This document shows positions 40,941-64,000 of a stretch of 64,000 nucleotides of DNA, piece after piece; the stretch's first letter is position 1; each line of letters opens with the position of its first letter. Position numbers and translations under genes: made by a program. The notes beneath the pieces were generated by a model. It had not been told where the DNA came from, did no database searches, and saw only the letters and a list, made by a program, of their open reading frames with translations. The DNA is from Nansenia antarctica (Eukaryota > Chordata > Actinopteri > Argentiniformes > Microstomatidae): the NCBI GenBank assembly GCA_963989245.1, contig OZ022346.1, positions 47,653,092 to 47,717,091 of the forward strand. Direction: 5' to 3'.

Positions 40941-41910
40941 ATGCCGAAATTGAGTGAATGTGGAGTTATACAAAGTTTTGTGCTTGGAAGGCATTATCAT
41001 ATTTTCTCATTCTAAATGATTGTTATGAGTAGGATAACAAATACATTCCATGCTTTGCTTGTTCATTTTATTAATGTTCCCTGCTTTCGAAATGTCTTCC
41101 ATAATTATATTTATTTTCGTAAGATAATAGAGTAGCCTAAAAGAGTATTACTTATTTAGTATTAGCGTTGGGAGAATTTATTGGGCGACGGATCCGAGTG
41201 TTATTTGGAAGAGAGAAATATACAGCACAGTTAGCATTTGTTTAGAAAAGTTCTATACAAATGAAGGTATTATTGTTATTTATTGTTCTATGCGCGCTTG
41301 CCTCGGACCGAAGCAATGACATCACTGGAGTGGCAGGCCAGCGAGGGGGTGTACCGAAAGTTGACTTAGCCTTTGAGGGAGTGTTACACACAGTACGCCA
41401 ACCACGGAAAGAGAAGTTGAAAGGAAAGTTGAGTATTTAATTTCAGCCCGAGTTGTCAACATTATAGGATATCCGCGCGTGCCATGAATGTTTTTGTTTG
41501 TTAGTTGCGAGCGTTATTTTCCCTTGGATGAAGCGACCCCATAGTGTGACTCGACCGGTCCGAGAAGGAACCATCTGGTCAAAGTATTCGTCTGTCACAA
41601 CGCGAACCCGTTTGCTATAAATAGATTTGGGGTAAGCAGTGGAAGAGGTACGTGGATATTGAGATCTCCTCTTGCAATAGCGGACTTCATCTTGACGACG
41701 TGAGTCTGTGCGGTCTTAACACACACATACATACATGATAACATTTGAAAGATTTGGTCATCTAAGACCCTGACCCTTACCGATGCTTTCAATGTGTCAC
41801 CCAAACTACTGAAACTTCTAAAACATTGATTGTTTTGCCAATAGCAATTCATGCTTTTAATGATTAAAAGCACAATTACTGGTATATGTTTATGCATTTG
41901 GTCTGTCAAG
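40941..41910. other. Intergenic sequence between tdrd7 and the pogo element
   Basis: No exon, tRNA or recognisable repeat seen. Confidence 0.5.
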
Positions 41911-41912
41911 TA

Positions 41913-43360
41913 CCGTATTTTCCGCACTATAAGGCGCACTTAAAAGCCTTTAATTTTCAAAAAAACCGACAGTGCGCCTTATAACCCGGAGCGCCTTATA
42001 TATGGATCAATTTGTGAATTGGTTGATCCATACTGGTTGTACACGGCGCTCAAGGCGCTCTGTCAAAATGTTTCAGTACGACTGGTAAACTACAAAGCCG
42101 CACCGCTTGCAGCATTACGGTATTCAGTAAACACCGGTGTTGTGCTTACTCACAGTCCCACACCACTTGTGTGTATAAAGACCCCAAGTAAAGAAGACTA
42201 AACAGAGTTTCCGAGGGAACAAAGCGAGATGGCCACAGTTAGACACAGTTAGAGGACAAACTCCAACAGTGGGTTGTTGAACAGAGAGCCGCAAGTAGAA
42301 GCGTCTCTACAGTCACTATTCGAATGAAGGCAACAGCGCGAGCACGGGACATGAACATCGATGAATTTCGAGGCGGTCCTTGTTGGTGCTTTCAACTTGA
42401 AGTTTTAAAGTACCCACTCGATATAATAAACAATAGTTTAACGATCACTAAACACTTGTGTATTGGATTCATTATTCTCGTTTGCCGGAGGCTACCGGTA
42501 AGGGAGGGTTGATTTGTAAACATACTTTCGTTTTAGCTCGTGTTCAAAAGCAAGAACTGTGTGTTCATCTAGTTATGTGTAGTTATGTGTTTTTAGCATG
42601 TCGATGTTCTCCCAGCATGTTGTCATGTTATTAAAATACAGTTTAGACCTTCGTAGCGATGTGTTTTGTTAGCAGCGTTCGTAGCTGTGGCTGCATTCAG
42701 AGTCACAAAACTGAAAAATGACGTTGCACATTTCACCAGGAGCTGTCACATATTGGTTGTTGGTTATAATTGTATAGCCTATTGGTTGTTTTCTGGTGTT
42801 GTTTTATTGTTTTGCTCTGTTTGTAGTCTACTTGATGTATTTTTATCAGCTGTTAAATCACCACAGCGGTTAATCCACTAATAGAGATAATACCAGATTG
42901 AAAATGCTTGTAGCTAACTACTCTATATCTCGTGGTCGCAGCTATTGCGAATTGCTATTCACGCGAGTCAGCTGTGAATCACCGCAGGTCCTTGACGCTT
43001 GTTGCAAAAATGGATGACGAACGGCTGATACTTGAGGTGGAAAAATATATATTTTTGACAGTGGAGCAGGTAGAACGTTGACGGTGACAACGCTCAGGTG
43101 GAGCATGGACAACGGGAAGTTGACACAACACCGATGGAGAGGTGACGCGACGCAGTAGGTGGAGCTTGGGCGTAACGCAACCCCAGTCAAACGTTTGACT
43201 GCAGTATTTTCTATTCTATGCGCTTTATAATCCGGTGCGCCTTATAATCCGGTGCGCCTTATAATCCGGTGCGCCCTGTATATGAAAACAGTTCTAAAAT
43301 AGGCCATTCATTGAAGGTGCGCCTTATAATCCGGTGCGCCTTATAGTGCGGAAAATACGG
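41913..43360. mobile_element. pogo-type (Tc1/mariner superfamily) deletion derivative
   Basis: Inverted termini CCGTATTTTCCGCACTATAA GGCGCAC and GTGCGCCTTATAGTGCGGAA AATACGG are flanked by TA. Inside, 42252-42390 reads EDKLQQWVVEQRAASRSVST and TARARDMNIDEFRGGP, the CENP-B-type HTH of pogo transposases. The catalytic DDE region is missing. Near the right end a TAATCCGGTGCGCCT unit is repeated four times. Confidence 0.8.
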
Positions 43361-44997
43361 TACTTGGCTGCTGCCACTCCACAGCAAAGTGCCCATTGTT
43401 TTAGACCCCTGGCCTAATGTCACAGTAACTTTGCAGTTCAATACTAATAACGTTGTTGCTCCAATAGAATAGCCTACATCTACCTCTTAGGAGAACAACT
43501 GTTCTATTGAACTGTCTGCTTAACTTCAACTTCAGTGCAGACAGCCCCCCCCCCCACACACACACACACACACACCATACCCCAGTCCTCACATAACGCC
43601 TGCCTTTAGTTTTGCCTTTAGTTGATTGATTAACGTGTTGAAACGTTAGTTAAAAATGCATGACTCTTAAACAGATTCGTGTTTGAAATCAATCAGCAAC
43701 ACACGTATGTATAGGGTCAAACTATAGAATACTGATAGGCCTATGCCTTACGATTTGTTGCATGAGAGTAGTAATAAAGTCCACTTTATTTTTTTGAAAA
43801 ACTTTTCATACATCATGTTCCTTTCAAAGTGCTAATAATACTAATAGTAGTAGGCCTACAGTAGTTGTAGGGGACGGGTAAACCCACGGAGCTATGATGA
43901 CTGAAGGCAGGGTCCACATTACATCCACCGTGTTGCATTGGTATAGCCTGATAAAGCCTATAGCCTATAAATAACGCCTCCCTCTCTTAGTGCCCTGGGA
44001 GTGACAGGGGAGCTGTTTCTATCAGCTGTCCCCCCATTGGGGTTTAGAAGGCAGGGAAGGCTTTGCAGTTTGACCCACAGACCTTCAACTCCTCTCTCTC
44101 CACCGTGATGCAAGCGGGTCGGTGGGGGTCTGGTCGGGCGGGGGGGGTGGGGGGGTGGATGGACATCTATCACCTCAAGGCAGTGATTTGGCCGACTTTT
44201 GGTGTTAGGTCACCGTGCAAGGGTTGGGCCTACTCCAAGGCCTGTGTTAACGCCAGGTACAAATATTCCCCAAATACCCCCCAAGCAACACCTATTAGTG
44301 TGAATCTGGCTCAAGGGTCCACTTTTAATGTGTTAAACAAATGCTCATCTCCCAATGCTACTCTCGCCAGGTGAAGTCGTTTAGTTTGCAGGTGATTAGT
44401 GAACAGTGATACTCAGTTCTAATGTGTCCTCCTGGGTTTGGGTCAGGTCATGCTGTTCTAACCTAGATTATTACAGGGGGGGGGGGGGGGGGGTCCGGAG
44501 CTGTGTTGATCAACTGTGTCTCCTTGCTTTTTTTTTTTTTGTGATCAACTTTTTTTATTTTTAAACAACTCGACAACAAGACAGTTACATTATAGACAAT
44601 AACGACACATACAACACGGCACAGTACAATAAAACAAGAACCGAAAATAAACCACAACAAAATTAAAATGACGACCTCCCATCCCCCCCACCCGGGATCC
44701 AGGCTTTTGAGGCTCAACGAAATTGAGTTCCACATCTCCAGTATTGGCTGTTTTGCCCCGTGCATCCGGGCTGTTGATAGCTCTAAGTAGACTATGTCTA
44801 AGTAAGTTAGGACCCAGACTCTCCGAGAAAGTGTATGGGGAGGCTTCCAATGTGTGGCAATTAACTTTCTCCTTGCTTTTGTTGTTGATGCCTACAGACT
44901 TCCTCCCAGGGTCTGTCTGTCTGGGCACTGCGTTGTCGTTCTGTCTGTTTTGTCGGGGGGAGGTCGGAGGTCGCTGTGATCGGGTTGTGCCGCTGCC
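43361..44997 (+). other. Intergenic sequence and presumed tmod1 5' region
   Basis: No coding exon recognised. It contains a G17 run at about 44477 and a CA repeat at 43556. The sequence directly before the tmod1 ATG (CCGCTGCC) would be 5' UTR, but no promoter motif stands out. Confidence 0.4.
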
Positions 44998-57355
<12,358 letters not shown>

Positions 57356-57469
57356 AGGTGGGCCCATCTTCCCCAAGTGTCGGTCAAACGTGTAGCCTCC
57401 CCTGCCGGAGTTGCCCGCCCCACCCCGCCCCGCCCTGCCCTGCCCCTCCACATCCAACCAAACTCCCAC

Positions 57470-57475
57470 AATAAA
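57470..57475 (+). promoter_or_regulatory. Possible tmod1 polyadenylation signal
   Basis: AATAAA 115 bp after the stop at 57355. A second AATAAA lies at 58488-58493. Confidence 0.5.
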
Positions 57476-58027
57476 CCCCTGTTTCAACCCCAACTCTACA
57501 GAGATGGGCCCTGGTCAAATACATTTTAAAGTGCATCCTTCCTTCCTTCCTACCTACCTTTCTCTTTTACTTGGAGTAAATATCTCTCACAGACTAATTT
57601 GTTTGACAAACAAACTCATCTGACTTGACAGGATCTATAAAAACTCTGTTTTTCATCCAATTATATAGATCAGTGATTTCTTCAAGTGTTGGAGGATGGA
57701 AGGAAGGATGTATTTCAGAAGTATTGGAACAGAGCAATGGTTATATTTGAAGAGGCGGGGGGGGGGGGGGGGGACTCTGGTGAATGCTGTCTCACCTGAG
57801 GCATGTACTTATCTACTATTGTGAATGTTTTCTTTCACAGTTTTTCTACAGATACTGGTTAGATGACAGATCAGTTATGACAGTTGGTCATTGTGAGACT
57901 AATCCACCATAAAGAATATATTTATTTGTTTTTACTGGAGATGATGTTTTGTGGTTGTAGAACTTAAATGGTGTACACCCATTCTGTAAAATGCTGCACC
58001 ACCACCTGTGATGTCTTCCTGACTGTG

Positions 58028-58143
58028 GGTGTGTTCGTAAATACGCTCTGAGAGCGCCGGAGCACACCGTTCGGTAAATAAATGATTTCAGTTGAAACCA
58101 GAGCACTCAGAGCAAATTTCCAGAGCGTATTTACAAACGCACC
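58028..58143. mobile_element. GTTCGTAAAT MITE, copy 1
   Basis: Ends GGTGTGTTCGTAAATACGCT and AGCGTATTTACAAACGCACC are near-perfect inverted repeats; internal GAGAGCGCCGGAGC is shared with copy 2. Confidence 0.8.
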
Positions 58144-59522
58144 ATTTAGGACATTACACACTGCATATTTCAGCATTTTGCAACCACTTAACGTAAGTCA
58201 TTTGTGTGAGGTTCATAAAGGTTTGTAGTCAGCTCACACCGTTTGTATGCAATGTCATTTGGAGGTAGAAGCTATGTTCAGAGGTGTAGGTAGAGATAAT
58301 ATATTTAGGGGTGTTATTTATTAATGATTACCCCTAATAAGGTTTGAACTGTCAGAGTTTTGTTCTGGTTGTTGCTTTTTTCAGTTGAACTGTAAACGAT
58401 GGTCTTGAATGTGCCAGCTACCCAAGTGTTCTTGAAGTGCAATGTCATTTTGTAGTCAAAAAAGATCACCATTAAGGTTCCATATGAAATAAACATAGAA
58501 CGTATAAATCACAGTCTTCACGTGAAAACTGCTATAGTTGTGGAGATGATACATATGAGGTGAAAAATCTGTGAATCCCCCCCTTTAAGTCAAATCACCC
58601 TGATCTCTTTCAAAACTGTAAATCCCATATCATCAACAGAACTGGGGGAGGAAAAAAAAAACAATTTTGGTCTGTGAACAAGTTTTATTTATTCTTAAGC
58701 AGAACATACAAGATGGTCCTTTATTGCTGATATAGCATTCCATTCTGGTTACCATGACATTCTCACAACCGACCAAGGAGTACAACTGAATTATCAAGCA
58801 TAATAATGTCCTCTTAAACTGTATTTATTTATTTATATATATATATTTTTTGCTGATTAAGCAAATTATTGAACAAACTATCCGCAATCCAGGGGGGAAA
58901 ACTGATGTTCCCTCTCTTCACATGATGGAAAATCTAGCCCTCCAGTCAATACTGTTTTTAATCATTTTTTTCCATTTTTTTTCCATAGCAAATCCTGATA
59001 GCGTTATTGAATTCCAGTTAAATGTCGAAGCTTAAAGCTGAGTTTCAGCAGTACTGCTGTGTGGTCATCCTCATCAAAAACTGTAAATGAAATTCCTGCA
59101 TACATGTTATTACCATTATCATACCATGATAATATAACCACATTCAAAATCAGAGTTATTGCCATATATTTTTGCGTGACTAAGAGGAAAAAATTGATAT
59201 TGTACATATTCACAAAAGACTTGACTAGACAAATGGCATGCACGACATAAGAAGGTACACAGAGTTGATATAAAATTTGTTCAGACCGACGTAATGATTA
59301 TGGGGTGAAGTGGGGCACGACACATAGGTGTACATATACGCGCGTGTGCAAAAAGTTGTTATAAGACAAAACCAAACATAGCCTAACATGAAACGATTCT
59401 TCAAATGTCCTTTAAAGATAAAATATGGCTTATAGAGTTATTCTCAGATATTGTTTTGACAGACACACAGTAATGATTATTTCGTTGATCATTTGCACCT
59501 CAGGCTATTTACAAATAAAACT

Positions 59523-59663
59523 GGCTGCGTTCGTAGATTCGCTCGAGAGAGCGCCGGAGCGCACACTGGGTTCGACGTCATAAAGGGACCAAGTCATTTG
59601 ACTGGACAAGAGGCATTCCATGAGTGCTGATCAGATTTCCAAAGCGAATTTACGAACGCAGCC
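59523..59663. mobile_element. GTTCGTAAAT MITE, copy 2
   Basis: Ends GGCTGCGTTCGTAGATTCGC and GCGAATTTACGAACGCAGCC, internal GAGAGCGCCGGAGCGCAC. It is related to 58028-58143. Confidence 0.8.
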
Positions 59664-59705
59664 TTATACTGTATATTGGGTGTGTATCATAATATGATTT
59701 TGACT

Positions 59706-60316
<611 letters not shown>

Positions 60317-60561
60317 AATAAAAACAGGCCACATATACAAGAGGACAGTAAACACACTTTAACAACTAAATGTAAAACATGTAAATGTAACAACTAAAAG
60401 GTGAATGGGTGCTACAGTACAACCAGCAGCATGATACAGATGAGCTCAAGCCATCTTGTGGTTTGTGGCAGCTATTGCATTGGGAGGTGAATGAGAGTTT
60501 AGCTGTAAACTGGTTTAGATCAGTTATTCCACACTTTTCCCTTGAATACTGTCACAGACTT

Positions 60562-61132
<571 letters not shown>

Positions 61133-61358
61133 TGTTATGTATAGAAGTGTGATTTTTGAGCTATGTGAACCACCGTAGTTGGAGTGATGAAAAGCGTATA
61201 GGTAACTAGTGTTGCCCGGGCAGGAATGCGGAAGTGATACTATGCCTGTATACCTGCGGTTTGGTCAGTAAAGCTACGGAGATATATCAAAGTGTTTCGC
61301 CGCCTCTGCCTCCATTCTTTATTGTGAATTCTAGATGTTATTGGCTATATACATAACA
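61133..61358 (+). mobile_element. 5' LTR of Ty3/gypsy retrotransposon
   Basis: 226 bp bounded by TGTTATGTATA and TATATACATAACA, so it has TG...CA ends with an 11-bp imperfect inverted terminus. The following AAACAATTGGCGACGAGG contains a TGGCGACGAGG stretch suitable as a primer-binding site. The 3' LTR lies beyond the window. Confidence 0.82.
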
Positions 61359-61551
61359 AAACAATTGGCGACGAGGATTGACGAACTTGTGCGGCGGTTT
61401 CGTTTCCCCCTGGATTACAAATTATCACCGGCGGGAGTCATGATCAGGGCGGTGTGCGTGCTGTGAAGTTCGGAAAAAGAGAAACTCACACACTGCGCAT
61501 ATTGGAGGAGAGTAAACAAGTAAGTGAAACGGACTTGCTTAAAGTGGGAAA

Positions 61552-62276
61552 ATGCCGATGACGGGAGCATTTGGACAGTTTGATGACACTTTAGAGACTT
61601 GGAATGCTTACACTGAACGGTTTGAGTTTTTTGTTATTGCTAATGACATTAAAGATAACAAGGTGGTGGCAACCTTCCTTAGTATAATAGGAGCTAAAAC
61701 GTTTGGCTTGCTAAGGGACTTACTCCAACCAAACAAGCCAGGTGCCTATTCTTACAAGGACATTGTGACAACGTTAAATGGACATTTTTGCCCAAAGCCT
61801 TTGGTGATTGCAGAGCGGTTCAGGTTCCACAAGAGGAATCAAGAGGAAGGTGAATCCATTACTCAATATGTAGCAGTACTGAGGAAATTGACTGAACATT
61901 GTCAGTTTGGCACATCACTGTGTGACACTCTGTGTGACAGACTTGTGTGTGGATTAAGGAGTGAGGCAATACAGAAGCGCCTGCTCACAGAGGAGCACCT
62001 CACATTTAAGACAGCTGTGGATATTGCAATATCAATGGAGCTAGCTGCCAGGGAAGCACTGCAGCTAGGGGCTGCCTCAAGAGTGCATGGTGTAGCAGCC
62101 ACACATGATAGACAGAGAGGGGGTACCCTGGAATGTTATCGTTGTGGGAAACGCGATCACCTGTCATCAGAATGCTGGGCGAGGGAGCTCCTATGCCGTC
62201 ACTGTGACAAGAGGGGACACATTGAGCGGGTTTGTAGAGCTAAGAGAGAGAAGTCAACAAAGGACACCTTTAAAGA
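61552..62276 (+). pseudogene. Ty3/gypsy gag, interrupted by a SINE
   Basis: It starts at an ATG 193 bp after the LTR. The matrix/capsid-like part includes the RFRFHKRNQEEGESITQYVA segment typical of Ty3/gypsy Gag. Two CCHC knuckles follow, CYRCGKRDHLSSEC (residues 195-208) and CRHCDKRGHIERVC. The frame is cut at about residue 241 by the inserted SINE and resumes at 62484 in a shifted frame, up to a TAA at 62642-62644. Confidence 0.88.
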
Positions 62277-62483
62277 GGGTAGTGGTGGTCTAGTGGATAG
62301 TGAGTTGGACTTGGGATCGGAAGGTTGTGAGTTCAAATCCCGCCTGAAGCCACACCACTACTAGTGTGCCCTTGGGTAAGGCACTTAGCCCTCAGTTACT
62401 CCAGGGGGAATGTCCCTGTAATTCATAATTGTAAGTCGCGTTGGATAAAAGCGTCTGCTAAATGGCAAAATTAATTAAATTAA
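62277..62483 (+). mobile_element. tRNA-derived SINE inserted in gag
   Basis: Head GGTGGTCTAGTGGATAGTGA (box A-like) and GAGTTCAAATCCCG (box B). Body GGGTAAGGCACTTAGCCCTC and tail GTTGGATAAAAGCGTCTGCT AAATGG. TTAAAGA flanks both sides (62270-62276 and 62484-62490), a clear target-site duplication. Confidence 0.92.
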
Positions 62484-62680
62484 TTAAAGATAGGAAAAAG
62501 TCAGACAAGGCAAACACAGACCACTGGCGGTCAAAGAAGAAACTGCACAGTGTTAAGCAGCGACAGACAAGCAGCAGTGGAACAGACTCAGAAGAGGAGT
62601 TACCAATAAAGGTGTTAACTGTAAAAGGAGGCTCGGCAGCCTAAAGTGTCACCCCGTTATTGGAAGGACATCCCATTACG

Positions 62681-64000
62681 ATGGAAATCGATACTGGAGC
62701 TGCTGTATCACTAATGTCAGAGACACTGTTCAAGAAAAAAACTGAACCATATGCCATTGACTCAGGCAAAGCTCATTCTAAAAACATACACAGGTGAAAC
62801 CGTCTCCATGGTTGGGAGGGCTGAGGTCCTAGTTGAATTAAATGGACAAAAAGTCAGGCTTCCGATCTATGTGGTCAGAGGGGACTATCCAGCACTGATG
62901 GGCAGACCATGGCTGGAGGTGATGCGTCTGAACTGGAGAAAGGTGAATGCAGTATCAGAAGATACCACCGGCCTATCAGCAGTGTTAAAGCGACATGCAG
63001 CTGTGTTTAAAGACGAGCTGGGGAGCATGAAAGGCATCACAGTCAAGCTGCAGGTCAAACCTGATTCCAAACCACGCTTTATGAAAGCCAGGACTGTTCC
63101 CTATGCACTCAGGCCAAAGGTCGACGCTGATATACAGAGGCTGGTGAAGATTGGGGTCATTGAACCAGTACCATACAGCGACTAGGCCACCCCCGTGGTC
63201 CCGGTAATCAAGAGAGATGGATCAGTTCGCCTGTGTGGTGACTTCAAGGTAACTGTTAACCCGGTGCTGACTGTTGAACAATACCCTCTTCCAGTGATTG
63301 AGGACCTGTTTGCTGGGTTGGCTGGTGGTAAGAAATTCAGTAAAATCGATCTGAACCAGGCCTACCTACAGATGCATGTTGAAAAAGAGTCACAGGAGCT
63401 CCTCACCATCACCACCCACAAGGGTCTCTATAGATATCACCATCTGCCGTTTGGCATCACCTCCGCCTCGGCAGTGTTCCAGAGGGCCATGGATCAGGTC
63501 CTGAGTGGTCTCTCTGGTGTGCAATGCTATCTGGATGATATCTTGGTGACTGGAAAGGATGATGAAGAACATCTGCTGAACCTGGATAAAACTCTGGGAA
63601 GACTTGAAGAATATGGCTTACGTGTTCGCCAGGAAAAATGCGACTTCTTCAAGGCAGCAGTGGAATACCTGGGCCATGTCATCGATGCAGACGGGCTCCA
63701 CACAGCGCCCTCTAAAGTGACCGCCATTTCAGAGGCTCCTGCTCCCGAGAATGTGAGCCAGTTGAGATCTTTCCTTGGGCTTCTAAACTATTATGGCAAG
63801 TTTATTCCACAGCTGGCTACGCGGCTAAAGCCGTTGCACGAACTACTGAGGGAGGGCAAAACATGGTCATGGTCAAAAGAATGTGACGCAGCGTTTAACA
63901 TAGCCAAAGCAGCATTGACCGACAAGAGGGTGTTAACACACTTCGACCCGTCCTTGCCTCTCCAACTCGCATGTGACGCGTCGCCATATGGAGTGGGCGC
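62681..64000 (+). pseudogene. Ty3/gypsy pol (protease, reverse transcriptase, RNase H start), broken
   Basis: The protease active site DTG at 62690-62698 lies in MEIDTGAAVSLMSETLF. The frame then shifts by one near the A-run at 62731-62737. RT follows with an in-frame TAG at 63183-63185, where related elements have a Trp codon. Beyond it are FSKIDLNQAYLQMHV, LPFGITSA, the catalytic YLDD at 63528-63539, and LGLLNYYGKFIP. The RNase H domain begins near the window edge (QLACDASPYGVG). With two breaks plus the SINE in gag, this copy cannot make Gag-Pol. Confidence 0.9.

Larger units (their letters stand above)
57476..59705. other. tmod1 3' flank
   Basis: No coding exon recognised. It contains a G-run at about 57757-57772 and two related MITEs listed separately. 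Confidence 0.5.

Overview
This is a vertebrate nuclear sequence, almost certainly a teleost fish. The genes are split by GT-AG introns. They match vertebrate SMC1B, TDRD7, TMOD1 and CPSF6 exons, and tdrd7 and tmod1 lie side by side in the same orientation, as their human counterparts do. The space between exons is filled with fish-type tRNA-derived SINEs, Tc1/mariner, pogo-like and hAT-like elements, LINE fragments, a Ty3/gypsy element and very long CA, CT and GT arrays. I cannot name the species.

Layout. (1) 1-17 kb holds pieces of the meiotic cohesin gene smc1b. Two hinge exons lie on the minus strand (3225-3040 and 2241-2064). Nine exons coding the C-terminal coiled coil and ATPase head lie on the plus strand (5299-16925). 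A run of exactly 200 N (3798-3997) separates the two groups, so the strand switch is more likely a scaffolding error than a real inversion. (2) 17-28.8 kb is mostly repeats: a Tc1 remnant, an L1-like LINE on the minus strand, a second LINE fragment, an orphan first exon of cpsf6 (23330-23389), GIMAP-like exon remnants on the minus strand, and an hAT-like element with a perfect 8-bp target duplication. (3) 28876-40649 is tdrd7. It has 16 coding exons that join in phase to 1055 codons, giving three LOTUS and three Tudor domains. (4) 41.9-43.4 kb is a pogo-type element. (5) 44998-57355 is tmod1. Its exons 1-8 are canonical tropomodulin, followed by an unexpected C-terminal exon or exons. (6) 59.7-61.1 kb is a tandem duplication carrying CA arrays. 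(7) From 61133 to the window end is a broken Ty3/gypsy retrotransposon with a SINE inside gag.

The most unusual signal is in smc1b. At six or more exon borders, the last or first few dozen exon bases together with the splice site have been tandemly copied into the adjacent intron. Examples are six copies of a 78-bp unit that keeps the reading frame and carries a donor in each copy, eight donors in a 33-bp array, four copies of an acceptor plus exon start inside a 2-kb minisatellite, and about nine copies of an exon end plus donor beside the hinge exon. A SINE in another smc1b intron has multiplied the part of its tRNA-like head that contains box A about 29 times.

Functions. smc1b (meiotic cohesin ATPase) and tdrd7 (germ-granule scaffold) are both germline genes. 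tmod1 caps actin pointed ends. Nothing in the sequence suggests that the loci are regulated together beyond the conserved tdrd7-tmod1 neighbourhood.
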